64,000 nt of DNA from Anditalea andensis. Lineage in GTDB: Bacteria > Bacteroidota > Bacteroidia > Cytophagales > Cyclobacteriaceae. The notes beneath the pieces were generated by a model that ran no database searches, had not been told where the DNA came from, and saw only the letters and a program-made list of their open reading frames with translations. The first letter of the stretch is position 1, and every line of letters begins with the position of its first letter. The translations under genes and the position numbers were made by a program. Below, piece after piece: positions 9,366-17,764 of the stretch. Where the stretch lies: positions 310,001 to 374,000 of the forward strand of contig NZ_JMIH01000016.1 in NCBI RefSeq assembly GCF_000714815.1. Direction: 5' to 3'.

Positions 9366-10034
9366 ATGAAGAAAGCTTCTAAAATCATCTTCTACCCTAT
9401 CCTATTCATTCTTAGCTTTATTGGTTTATATTTAATTGCTGCCTGTATGGGTATGCTGATACCAATCAATCCACCTCGACTATCAGAAGATACGGACATA
9501 GAAATATTTGTTCAGACCAATGGCCTCCATGCAGATTTGATCCTCCCCTCAAAAAACCACATCCATGATTGGGAAGCACTGCTTCCACTTAGCCGGCAGA
9601 CCAGGGGAATGATCAATTATATGGCCATAGGCTGGGGCGAAAAAAATTTTTACCTCAATACCCCCACCATGAGCGATCTTACTTTTCCTACTTTCGTGAA
9701 AGCGCTGCTTATACCCAGTCAAGCCGCCATGCATGTGGAGCATAGAAGATATAGGCCACCGTCCGGAGAAGATGTCAGCAGTATCATGATATCCGAAGAA
9801 ATGTACCAGGTCTTAGTAGACTATATTCTAGATGCTTTCGTAATGGAAGACGGACATCCAAAAATATATCCTGAGAGAGGCTATCATGACTATGACGACT
9901 TTTACGCCGCACACGGCAAATATCATATGTTCTGGACCTGTAACAACTGGACCAATACCGGATTAAAAAAAATAGGCGTCAAAAATTCTCTATGGACACC
10001 TATGGACTGGGGGGTGTTTTATTATTTGGATTAG
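9366..10034 (+). CDS. DUF2459 / TIGR02117 family membrane-anchored protein
   Basis: A 222-residue protein with one N-terminal hydrophobic helix (about residues 8-32) followed by a globular part predicted to be periplasmic. The conserved features recalled for TIGR02117 are visible: FVQTNGLHADLILP near residue 49, GWGEKNFYLNTPT near 89, and a C-terminal FWTCNNWTNTGLKKIGV with a conserved Cys/Asn pair. The family has been described as urease-associated in some genomes, but no urease genes are present here, and the enzymatic activity is unknown. It is a single gene, convergent with the helicase gene at 10179-12404. Confidence 0.85.
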   Translation: MKKASKIIFYPILFILSFIGLYLIAACMGMLIPINPPRLSEDTDIEIFVQTNGLHADLILPSKNHIHDWEALLPLSRQTRGMINYMAIGWGEKNFYLNTPTMSDLTFPTFVKALLIPSQAAMHVEHRRYRPPSGEDVSSIMISEEMYQVLVDYILDAFVMEDGHPKIYPERGYHDYDDFYAAHGKYHMFWTCNNWTNTGLKKIGVKNSLWTPMDWGVFYYLD

Positions 10035-10178
10035 AAGATCATAGATGTCCGGCTTTGGATATCCGATAAAACAACCGATGACAGATTCATTGGTAAAAAG
10101 GTCTGTACGGATTTTCAGAGACATATAAGGGAGCTTTAATTAATAGGGAAACAATGAAATTTAATCTGGCTATAGCAG

Positions 10179-12404
10179 CTAAACTTTCTGCCTGCTACTT
10201 ATTACAGCTCTGATCTCTCCAAAAGTATATGTTTCTCCCAGAATTTCACGGACTTCAGAAGATTTCATTTCATTAGTAGATCTATCTAAAACTTCCTGTA
10301 TGATAACCGCCTTCTCTGGACTGACCAATTCTTCCAGGCTTACTTCTCCTGTACAAAGAAAAGAACATAAATGGCCTTCAATCGTACCAATGGCTAACCC
10401 CCTTTCAGAGGCAATTTCTGTGATAGATCTCCCTTCCCTAAACATCCTTAACGATATGCGCATAGTTTCCCCTTTTGGCAACTTGGATTTAGGTTTCTCT
10501 TTGGTTGGGGCATGGTCTTTTGATTCCATTAATGTTCGCATATTGTCAGCAGCCATATTTTCCAATATTTTAGCTGCATCATTCCCCTGTTTCAAACCAT
10601 AACTGATCTTTACAATTTGTTCAAGTTTTAGGATTTTAATATTGAACAGAGTAAGTAATGCCTTCAGCTCCTGCAGATGCTTTTTAGCTTTTTTCCTTTG
10701 GTCTATGAGTGAGTCTATGTGTAGCTGAAGTGGCTCTGCAAATGATTTATTGATGGTATCTATAAAGTAGGATGTCGCAGCCACCGTCCTCTCATGAAGC
10801 ATATGATATCCATCCGCTTCTGCAGTAATCAATAGCTGTTCTAATTTTACTAAAAATTTATCAGCTACCTTTTTATGCTCTGCGACTTTTTCAAAAAGTT
10901 CAGCTAACAGAGCCAAAGCATTACTCTGTAGAGGAATTCGCCGATCAGGCAGGTCCACTTTGAATTCATAGACCCTTTCAAAAAGCTTGTGCCAGCTAAA
11001 TCCCTGAATAAAAGATTCATGTATAAACTGTCTTTGGGCTTCCTTTAAACTTTTTTGCAGGCTATCAGAATCAGGTTCTGTTTCAGCAAAATCTTTGGCC
11101 TCTTGATCTGTACGGATACAGGATGCATTTATGGGCGACTTTAAAATTAATCCATCCAAAGAAGTAAGCCGACTGAGTGCTACATACACCTGTCCGGCAG
11201 CAAAGGAATCCCCGGCATCCACGATCGCTTTGGCAAAAGTCAGGCCCTGGCTCTTGTGGATCGTAATGGCCCAAGCCAGCCTTAAGGGATATTGGACAAA
11301 AGTTCCTTTAATATTTTCTTCCACCTGATCACTTTCCTGATTATAAGCATAACGTACATTGCTCCAGCTCTCTTTTTCCACTTTCAATTCCCCCTTCTCA
11401 TCTGGAAAAGTTACATAAATCTCTTCACCTTTGATACGGGTTATAATAGCAGTTTTGCCATTATAGTAGCGTCTATCCTTATCATTTCGGACAAACATAA
11501 CCTGCGACCCTTCTTTGAGTATTAATTTGTTTTCAGCGGGAAGCGCATGTTCGTTAATTTCTCCACCTATTTCTGCATTGAAGCAATGCGTTTTTCCAGG
11601 CAACTTATTCAATTCCTGTTGGTTGATGATAGCTGCTTTTGCATTATGTGAAGTCAAAGTGATATATTCGCCTTTCGATTCAGGAATAAAATTAGGTTTG
11701 TAATACCTTTTTAATAAAGCAATGTCCTCCTCCTTCACCTCATTATTGCGCAGATTGTTTAGAAGTTTGATGAAGTCCTTATCACTTTGTCGGTAAATTT
11801 TCTTCAGGTCTAAATATACCGGAGGAGCCTCCTGCAGTACTTTTGCGTGAAAAAAAAAGGAACTGCTATAATATTGGTGTAAAACCCTGTTTTCTTCATC
11901 TTTAACTACAGGAGGCAGCTGATATAGATCTCCTATAAAAAGCATCTGAATACCCCCAAAAGGTTTATGGTTTCTCCTCACATGTCTCAGCACTGTATCC
12001 ATAGCATCCAGCAAATCGGCCCGCACCATAGAAACCTCGTCTATGATCAGTAGTTCCAACTCCTGCATCAGTGACCGCTTGGAACTGTTAAGTTTTAGAT
12101 GCTTTAAAAGACTTTGGCTATTAAAGAAATTAACCTGCGTGCCCTGTGGTAAATTTTGCGCGGGTAAAAAGGAACCAAAGGGCAATTGAAAAAAAGAATG
12201 GATGGTCACACCTCCAGCATTGATAGCAGCTACACCAGTAGGAGCCAAAATTGCCAATTTTTTTGGGCAGTTCCTATGGATATATTTTAGAAAAGTAGTC
12301 TTTCCTGTACCCGCCTTCCCAGTTAAAAAAAGATGTTTGGCAGTATAGTTTACAAACTGAACAGCCAATTGAAAATAATGGTTTGTTGGATCTTGCTGTT
12401 GCAT
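10179..12404 (-). CDS. Pif1-like superfamily 1 DNA helicase with C-terminal HTH domain
   Basis: A 741-residue ATP-dependent helicase. Walker A is GKAGTGKTTFL at about residues 34-44, Walker B is LLIIDEVSMV near 114-123, and motif VI-type VYVALSRLTSLDGLIL appears near 405-420. The N-terminal half resembles PIF1/RecD-type helicases, 5'-3' enzymes that clear structured DNA or replication barriers. The C-terminal ~100 residues contain a helix-turn-helix like the HTH_40 domain also found at the end of RecQ proteins (KGETMRISLRMFREGRSITEIA onward). This architecture is common and chromosomal in Bacteroidota. It stands alone, transcribed toward the DUF2459 gene; the start at 12404 gives the usual N-terminus. 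Confidence 0.9.
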   Translation of the reverse strand: MQQQDPTNHYFQLAVQFVNYTAKHLFLTGKAGTGKTTFLKYIHRNCPKKLAILAPTGVAAINAGGVTIHSFFQLPFGSFLPAQNLPQGTQVNFFNSQSLLKHLKLNSSKRSLMQELELLIIDEVSMVRADLLDAMDTVLRHVRRNHKPFGGIQMLFIGDLYQLPPVVKDEENRVLHQYYSSSFFFHAKVLQEAPPVYLDLKKIYRQSDKDFIKLLNNLRNNEVKEEDIALLKRYYKPNFIPESKGEYITLTSHNAKAAIINQQELNKLPGKTHCFNAEIGGEINEHALPAENKLILKEGSQVMFVRNDKDRRYYNGKTAIITRIKGEEIYVTFPDEKGELKVEKESWSNVRYAYNQESDQVEENIKGTFVQYPLRLAWAITIHKSQGLTFAKAIVDAGDSFAAGQVYVALSRLTSLDGLILKSPINASCIRTDQEAKDFAETEPDSDSLQKSLKEAQRQFIHESFIQGFSWHKLFERVYEFKVDLPDRRIPLQSNALALLAELFEKVAEHKKVADKFLVKLEQLLITAEADGYHMLHERTVAATSYFIDTINKSFAEPLQLHIDSLIDQRKKAKKHLQELKALLTLFNIKILKLEQIVKISYGLKQGNDAAKILENMAADNMRTLMESKDHAPTKEKPKSKLPKGETMRISLRMFREGRSITEIASERGLAIGTIEGHLCSFLCTGEVSLEELVSPEKAVIIQEVLDRSTNEMKSSEVREILGETYTFGEIRAVISSRQKV

Positions 12405-12814
12405 TAGACATGAAAATTTAGGTTAAAAAAAGCGTTAATTATGCCGCCTTCTTAATTAGTCTCTGGCGGTAAATAAATTTTCAAAAACATCAAAATAATA
12501 ATATAAATATAAACCGGATTAAGGATATCTTCAATGATTATAATGTAATTTAATTAATTAATTTCTGGTACAATTAATCTGGTTTTATTTTTATATGATT
12601 AAAAAGGCCTAAATATTTATTGATTTGCTTATTATCCATTATTAATAATAAACACGCTAATCAAAAAGAAATTTTAAGGAAATGGATTAACCAATAAAGC
12701 ATAGAAATAAAATATGAGCTTCTACTTATTTACATAGGACCTGTCGTTGCTTGACTTTTTTAAGCTTACATCATCTGCAGGCCTAAAGGATAGTGACTAT
12801 CATACGGTGTGATG
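12405..12814. other. AT-rich non-coding stretch
   Basis: This stretch lies between the helicase start and the transposase relic. It is very AT-rich with stops in all frames. A 7-bp hairpin (TGCCGCC / GGCGGTA, about 12439-12469) lies just ahead of the helicase and could be part of its leader. The right end may already include decayed insertion-sequence DNA. I see no gene. Confidence 0.5.
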
Positions 12815-13569
12815 CTTACTTCCAAAGTTTTTTATGACGAAGTGACCATTCAAGATTTTCCGTTTTGAGGCAAAGCCGAAGGAGCATGCGAAAAAATGGA
12901 TTCTTTTTCCTGAAGACCTGGGGACGCATCTCAGTACTGAAGAGACGGCCCTATCTCAGGGAGAACTATATACAATCGTGACCACCAAGGCAAAAGGTTA
13001 CACACCGGTTACACGTCCAAAAACTGGTCTATGACGCAGTCCAGGAAATGCGGATAGCCCATAGATGGAATGCCATTGAGCAGGAAAACAAAGAAATAGA
13101 ACTGAGCAGGGAATGCAACAAGGCCTTTATCCCCCATAAGCTTGAAAATGGAGATACAGAAAAACAACTGCTGGCTAGAAGTAGATACTTGCTGTTTAAA
13201 GGAGAGGACAAATGGACGGTTTCTCAAGTCCACTGTGCTGAAATTCTTTTCCAGCGTTACCCAGATCTGGAAAAAGCGTACAAACTTTCAAGATCTTTAG
13301 CTAGAATCTACCAAACTAGCAAAATAAAAGGAATCGCTTTCACTAAACTGGCTCAGTGGTACAATGAAGTAAAATGATTCAAATCATTCAACACAGTTTC
13401 TAGAACTATACAAAACCACTACACCTCTATTCTCAACTTCTTTGACAACAGAAGTTCAAACGCTTCAGCAGAATCATTCAATGCTAAAATAAAAGCTTTC
13501 AGAGCTCAATTCAGAGGGGTGACTAACATTGAATTCTTCCTGCTCAGACTTTCTAATATCTATGCTTAA
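12815..13569 (+). pseudogene. Relic of an ISAon1-like (ISL3-family) transposase
   Basis: Pieces of a two-gene insertion sequence are stitched together by deletions. At 12815-12866 a fragment reading FYDEVTIQDFPF resembles the end of the ISAon1 N-terminal-region protein. At 12885-13000 the frame reads HAKKWILFPEDLG and GELYTIVTTKAKG, as in the start of the DDE transposase. At 13012-13569 another frame reads from HVQKLVYDAVQEMR through RSRYLLF to FFDNRSSNASAESFNAKIKAF and ends at LRLSNIYA. The middle of the catalytic domain is missing, the frame shifts between blocks, and an in-frame TGA interrupts the last block at 13375. The element is dead. No terminal inverted repeats were identified. Confidence 0.8.
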
Positions 13570-13645
13570 ATTTATAAGCTCCCCAGAAATTCGGACTGAT
13601 CCCTGATCCCGTCCTATATCCAAAAAAGAAAACTGGCTAAAACTG

Positions 13646-13676
13646 AAAATCCCAACCTAAAAGATTGGGATTTTTC
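13646..13676 (+). terminator. Hairpin terminator downstream of the transposase relic
   Basis: The stem AAAATCCCAA / TTGGGATTTT with a 9-base loop is followed by T residues. It may be part of the old insertion sequence or shield the tRNA genes from readthrough; it also has A residues on the left side, so it could act in both directions. Confidence 0.6.
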
Positions 13677-13757
13677 ACTCACTTTAACCACTAACAACCA
13701 TAAAACAAAATCTTCATGCACTTAGCAATCCGAAAGATGATAAACATCATTTTGTCG

Positions 13758-13829
13758 TAGTCCGTACGGGAATCGAACCCGTGTTTCATCCGTGAAAGGG
13801 ATACGTCCTAACCCCTAGACGAACGGACC
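13758..13829 (-). tRNA. tRNA-Glu (anticodon TTC), second copy
   Basis: A 72-base tRNA on the minus strand. The acceptor stem is GGTCCGT / ACGGACT with discriminator A, the T-arm contains GGTTCGATTCC, and the anticodon loop CTTTCAC gives TTC for glutamate. CCA is not encoded. It is identical to the copy at 13857-13928 and lies 27 bases downstream of it in the direction of transcription, so both are probably made from one transcript. Confidence 0.97.
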
Positions 13830-13856
13830 ATTTTAGAAAAAACAAGGAAATTTTTG

Positions 13857-13928
13857 TAGTCCGTACGGGAATCGAACCCGTGTTTCATCCGTGAAAGGGA
13901 TACGTCCTAACCCCTAGACGAACGGACC
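13857..13928 (-). tRNA. tRNA-Glu (anticodon TTC), first copy
   Basis: A 72-base minus-strand tRNA identical to its neighbour at 13758-13829, with the same stems, TTC anticodon and no encoded CCA. It is the promoter-proximal copy: a perfect Bacteroidota promoter lies 39-69 bases upstream on the same strand. Confidence 0.97.
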
Positions 13929-13966
13929 ATTCAGTGTTTTTTCCTTGCTTTTTCTGAATAGTGATG

Positions 13967-13997
13967 CAAATATAGAGGGTTAAATCTATAATGCAAA
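13967..13997 (-). promoter_or_regulatory. Bacteroidota-type promoter of the tRNA-Glu pair
   Basis: On the minus strand the sequence reads TTTG (13997-13994), a 19-base spacer, then TATATTTG (13974-13967). This matches the -33 TTTG / -7 TAnnTTTG consensus of the primary sigma factor of Bacteroidota exactly. Transcription would begin near 13960, about 30 bases before the first tRNA-Glu. Confidence 0.8.
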
Positions 13998-14086
13998 ACC
14001 CTGCCAAAAAATATTTGGCACATACTGCCAAATCGCTGAAAACTAGGAGGAAAATTTATTCCTTAGTGAATCTGGCTCTTCTTTAG

Positions 14087-14094
14087 TATTTTCG
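14087..14094 (+). promoter_or_regulatory. Putative -7 box of the gapA promoter
   Basis: TATTTTCG differs from TAnnTTTG at one position and lies 36 bases before the gapA ATG. A TTAG sequence about 20 bases upstream could be a weak -33 element. Confidence 0.4.
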
Positions 14095-14130
14095 CACCAG
14101 CTAATATAACTTAAAACACCCAAATATATA

Positions 14131-15126
14131 ATGACAAAGATAAAAGTGGCCATTAACGGTTTTGGCCGAATTGGCAGATTGGCTTTTAAGATTTTAATGC
14201 AAAAAGAAAATATAGAAGTATTGGCCGTTAATGACCTGGCAGACTCAGCTACATTAGCTCATCTTCTTAAGTATGATTCTGTTCATGGGAAATTTAATGG
14301 TACCATAGAAGCCATAGAAGGCGGAATGTTGGTAAATGGTAATAAAGTTTTGTTTTTTTCTGAAAAAGATCCCGATAACCTTCCCTGGGGTAATTTGGAT
14401 ATTGATGTGGTACTGGAGTCTACCGGAAAATTTGTAGAGGAAAACGGGGCCGCTTTACATATAAAAGCTGGAGCTAAAAAAGTGCTTATCTCTGCCCCAG
14501 CCAAGGGAAATATTCCTACTATAGTATTGGGAGTAAATGAAGGTATACTGAAAAAAGATGATCTTATAGTGTCCAATGCGTCATGTACCACCAACTGCCT
14601 GGCCCCTATGGCCAAGGTACTGCATGATCATTTTGGCATCGTAAGTGGGTATGTCACTACTGTACATGCCTATACTGCTGACCAAAACCTAAAAGACGCC
14701 CCCCACAATGATCTCAGGAGAGCCAGAGCAGCAGCTTATTCTATTATCCCCACCTCTACCGGAGCTGCAAAAGCAGTTGGGCTGGTCCTGCCTGAGCTTA
14801 AAGGAAAGCTGGATGGTGTAGCCATGCGGGTCCCTATCCCTGACGGGTCGCTTACAGATCTTACGGTGGTATTGCAAAAAGAAGCCAGCATAGAAGAAAT
14901 CAATGCAGCTATGAAAAATGCATCAGAGGGCCCTCTTAAAGGTATCATGGAATATACCGCAGATCCTATCGTATCTATTGATATCATAGGCAATCCCCAT
15001 TCTACCATTTTTGATTCTGGACTAACTGCCGTAAATGGTACATTAGTCAAAATAGTGGGGTGGTATGATAATGAATCAGGATATGCCAACAGATTGGCAG
15101 AAATGATCATGAGATTAAAGGATTAG
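14131..15126 (+). CDS. gapA: Glyceraldehyde-3-phosphate dehydrogenase, type I
   Basis: Glycolytic enzyme that oxidises glyceraldehyde 3-phosphate to 1,3-bisphosphoglycerate with NAD+. The N-terminal Rossmann motif INGFGRIGRLAF is at residues 9-20, the catalytic cysteine is Cys152 in SNASCTTNCLAP, and the catalytic histidine lies in TVHAYTADQ. The conserved WYDNESGYANR is near the C-terminus. At 331 residues the length is normal. The VNDL motif following beta-strand 2 is that of NAD-dependent forms. The gene is monocistronic, between the tRNA-Glu genes and the peroxiredoxin. Confidence 0.97.
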   Translation: MTKIKVAINGFGRIGRLAFKILMQKENIEVLAVNDLADSATLAHLLKYDSVHGKFNGTIEAIEGGMLVNGNKVLFFSEKDPDNLPWGNLDIDVVLESTGKFVEENGAALHIKAGAKKVLISAPAKGNIPTIVLGVNEGILKKDDLIVSNASCTTNCLAPMAKVLHDHFGIVSGYVTTVHAYTADQNLKDAPHNDLRRARAAAYSIIPTSTGAAKAVGLVLPELKGKLDGVAMRVPIPDGSLTDLTVVLQKEASIEEINAAMKNASEGPLKGIMEYTADPIVSIDIIGNPHSTIFDSGLTAVNGTLVKIVGWYDNESGYANRLAEMIMRLKD

Positions 15127-15307
15127 TTCCAACTTAATGATAGTGTATTGCGGAAAAGTGGAACAGTAATTAAATCTCCGTCTCATATAAAGGTTTGCTT
15201 TCATATATAAAATCCTTTTAGGCAATTCTCTGTATCATCAATGGAACTTTTTCTATTAAGATATGTTAATTCCCTATAAAATCTATAGACTTTAAACAAA
15301 GAAAATT

Positions 15308-15943
15308 ATGTCACTAAGATTAGGCGATATCGCACCGGATTTTACAGCTGAAAGTACTGAAGGTAAAATCAATTTTCATGAATATTTAGGAGATAGCTGG
15401 GGAATTTTGTTTTCTCACCCAGCAGATTATACACCCGTATGTACCACAGAACTCGGTGCTGTAGCAAAACTTAAAGAAGAATTTGGAAGGAGAAACACCA
15501 AAGTGATAGCTTTGAGTGTAGATGGGCTCGAAAGCCATAAAGGATGGGTCAAAGATATTAACGAAACCCAGCATACAGAAGTAAACTTCCCTATCATAGC
15601 TGATGAAGATAAAAAGGTAGCACAGCTGTATGACATGATTCATCCTGAAGCCAATGAGAAATTTACGGTCAGATCTGTCTTCATTATAGGCAATGATAAA
15701 AAAATAAAATTAACCATCACCTATCCAGCCAGTACAGGAAGAAATTTCCAGGAGTTGTTGAGGGTATTGGATTCCTTGCAGCTAACGGCAAACTATTCAG
15801 TAGCCACTCCGGCAGATTGGAAACATGGAGATGATGTGGTGATAGCTCCTGCCATCACCAATGAGCAGATCCCTGATAAATTCCCAAAAGGCCATACTGA
15901 AATAAAACCCTATCTGAGGACTACACCTCAGCCAAATCTATAA
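15308..15943 (+). CDS. 1-Cys peroxiredoxin (Prx6/AhpC-TSA family)
   Basis: Cytoplasmic thiol peroxidase that reduces hydrogen peroxide and organic hydroperoxides. The peroxidatic Cys45 lies in HPADYTPVCTTELG, the sequence typical of the Prx6 subgroup, and the extended C-terminal part (total 211 residues, with KPYLRTTPQP at the end) also fits this subgroup rather than the shorter 2-Cys AhpC. No second conserved cysteine was noticed, so reduction probably depends on an outside thiol. The gene has a 181-base leader after gapA and its own strong terminator. Confidence 0.94.
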   Translation: MSLRLGDIAPDFTAESTEGKINFHEYLGDSWGILFSHPADYTPVCTTELGAVAKLKEEFGRRNTKVIALSVDGLESHKGWVKDINETQHTEVNFPIIADEDKKVAQLYDMIHPEANEKFTVRSVFIIGNDKKIKLTITYPASTGRNFQELLRVLDSLQLTANYSVATPADWKHGDDVVIAPAITNEQIPDKFPKGHTEIKPYLRTTPQPNL

Positions 15944-15944
15944 T

Positions 15945-15983
15945 AAAAAAGAGGCTGTCTCAATTGGGGACAGCCTCTTTTTA
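15945..15983. terminator. Bidirectional terminator between peroxiredoxin and M48 peptidase
   Basis: The stem GAGGCTGTC / GACAGCCTC with a 9-base loop is flanked by A-runs on the left and T-runs on the right, so it can end transcription of the convergent genes on both strands. The sequence GACAGCCTCTTTTATTT occurs once more at 16048-16064, beside the M48 stop codon. Confidence 0.88.
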
Positions 15984-16065
15984 TTTCGATCGATATCTGA
16001 GTCAATTTTCATACTGCCAAATCACAGGCCATTAAATTGATTTATAAGACAGCCTCTTTTATTTT

Positions 16066-17010
16066 TTAAAACTGTTCCAAAATTTTAATTCTTTTTTCTA
16101 TAGGAGGATGGGTAGCAAAAAGACCTGTAATCATAGACATCATTCCTGAAGACCGGTCAGGCCTGTTTTCTATAAACATCTCTGCAACATCATCACTTTT
16201 TACGGTCTTTACCTGATAGTTTCCTGATATTTTCCTAAGGGCTGAAGCCAGTGCCAGGGGTTTTTTGGTCATCTCTGCTGCACCGCTATCTGCCATATAT
16301 TCCCTTTTGCGGGATATGGCAAACCTAAACAGCATGGAAAGCAAAAATGCTACAAAAGCAATAACCATTGCGATAAGCATGGCATTATTTTGATTCTTAT
16401 CCCTTCTTCTTGCTCCTCCATATATCATACTTCTGAGTAATATTTGAGCCACAAAAGAAAATATACCAACAAAGACTACTGATATGATCAACAACCTCAC
16501 ATCACGGTTCCTAATATGCATCAGTTCATGGGCAATTACACCTTCTAGCTCATCGTCATTTAACTTTTCCATTATTCCGCGGGTAAGTGTAACGGTATAG
16601 GTTTTCTCGTTTATACCACTGGCAAAGGCATTCAATGCCTGGTCTTCTATAATGTTAACCTTCGGCATCTTCATTCCCTTACTTATGCACAGGTTTTCTA
16701 CCAGGTTATAGACACGCATATTTTCCTTTCTGCTTAGTGGCCTGGAACCAGCTGCCCTATTGATCATGGAATTATGAAACATATATGCTATACCAAACCA
16801 AATTCCCACAGCAATAAGTACCCCGGGAATGGTACTTAAAAACACATCGTTTATCTCATTGATATCTCTGTAGCCAGATTGGTCCACCATTATAAAATAG
16901 TAGAACACCCATACTGCCCCTAATATGAGCAAAGGAAAGCCTAGAAGAAGAAATATAGATTTGGTATTGTTTCTACTGATCTGGGTTTGAATCCCAACGT
17001 AACTTGCCAT
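16066..17010 (-). CDS. M48 family zinc metallopeptidase (HtpX-like)
   Basis: A 314-residue integral-membrane protease related to HtpX, which degrades damaged membrane proteins. Two N-terminal helices lie at about residues 18-41 and 61-78, the zinc-binding HELMH is residues 161-165 (catalytic Glu162), and two further helices follow before a conserved EYMADSGAAEMT segment with the third zinc ligand. It is 5 bases downstream of the lemA gene and in the same operon, a frequent pairing of LemA with an M48 peptidase, which suggests a joint envelope role. Confidence 0.93.
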   Translation of the reverse strand: MASYVGIQTQISRNNTKSIFLLLGFPLLILGAVWVFYYFIMVDQSGYRDINEINDVFLSTIPGVLIAVGIWFGIAYMFHNSMINRAAGSRPLSRKENMRVYNLVENLCISKGMKMPKVNIIEDQALNAFASGINEKTYTVTLTRGIMEKLNDDELEGVIAHELMHIRNRDVRLLIISVVFVGIFSFVAQILLRSMIYGGARRRDKNQNNAMLIAMVIAFVAFLLSMLFRFAISRKREYMADSGAAEMTKKPLALASALRKISGNYQVKTVKSDDVAEMFIENRPDRSSGMMSMITGLFATHPPIEKRIKILEQF

Positions 17011-17015
17011 AAAAA

Positions 17016-17579
17016 TTAAAATTTAATTTCAGGGGCCTTATCCAGTCTTTCTCTATCTGAAGTGCCTAGGTCAAACATCATTTCTCTATGGAAGCCAAAC
17101 ATGCCAGCTATGATATTGGAAGGAAAACTTTCTACAGCCACATTGTATTCTCTGGTAGCAGAGTTAAAGTACCGTCGGGAAGCGGCAAGTTTATTTTCCA
17201 CATCTGATATCTCATTTTGAAGTTGCAAAAAGTTGGTGTTTGCTTTTAAATCCGGATATGCTTCTACCTGTACGCGTAAACCCTGTAGTGCAGATGTAAG
17301 CTCCTGCTCAGCCTGGATCTTTCCATCTATACTGGAAGCTCCCATAGCTTTGGCTCGGGCCTCGGTCACACGGGTAAGCACACCGGCTTCATGTTCCATA
17401 TACCCCTTCACACTGCTGACCAGCTGGGGAATTAAATCATGGCGCTGCTTTAGCTGTACATCTATATCAGCAAATGCATTTTCTCTGTTGTTCTTATAAG
17501 ATACTAATTTGTTATATAAAGAAACAACAAAAATAACCAGTACAATGGCTACAATAATTACAATCAAAGTTGTGCTCAT
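17016..17579 (-). CDS. LemA family protein
   Basis: A 187-residue protein with one N-terminal membrane helix (about residues 4-22) and a long alpha-helical domain on one side of the membrane. The family signature is clear: YNKLVSYKNNRENAFADIDVQLKQRHDLIPQLV follows the helix, and YNVAVESFPSNIIAGMFGF lies near the end. LemA proteins are widespread and poorly understood; the common neighbourhood with M48 peptidases, as here, hints at a membrane quality-control function. It is the first gene of the two-gene operon. Confidence 0.95.
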   Translation of the reverse strand: MSTTLIVIIVAIVLVIFVVSLYNKLVSYKNNRENAFADIDVQLKQRHDLIPQLVSSVKGYMEHEAGVLTRVTEARAKAMGASSIDGKIQAEQELTSALQGLRVQVEAYPDLKANTNFLQLQNEISDVENKLAASRRYFNSATREYNVAVESFPSNIIAGMFGFHREMMFDLGTSDRERLDKAPEIKF

Positions 17580-17764
17580 TTTTTTAATTTGGTTTATAAT
17601 TAAAGATTTACTTTCACAATATAATCAAAATTTCACAGACCTCTCCTCAAATAGAATACCAATACCCAAAGGGAAGGATATTTGGACCATGTGGGCACAT
17701 TTCGGCTTATTGCTTTCCCATTCTCATTCATAATCGTTATTTTTAAGAAACAACCTCTTTAAAA

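Noticed and set aside
13758-13928. The tandem 72-base repeats considered as a CRISPR-like or attachment-site repeat
   Set aside because: Both copies fold as complete tRNA-Glu genes, which fully explains the repeat. No integrase gene or prophage lies next to them.
17509-17733. Open frame of 74 codons over the lemA start
   Set aside because: It overlaps the lemA N-terminus antisense and reads as the complement of its hydrophobic helix and leader.
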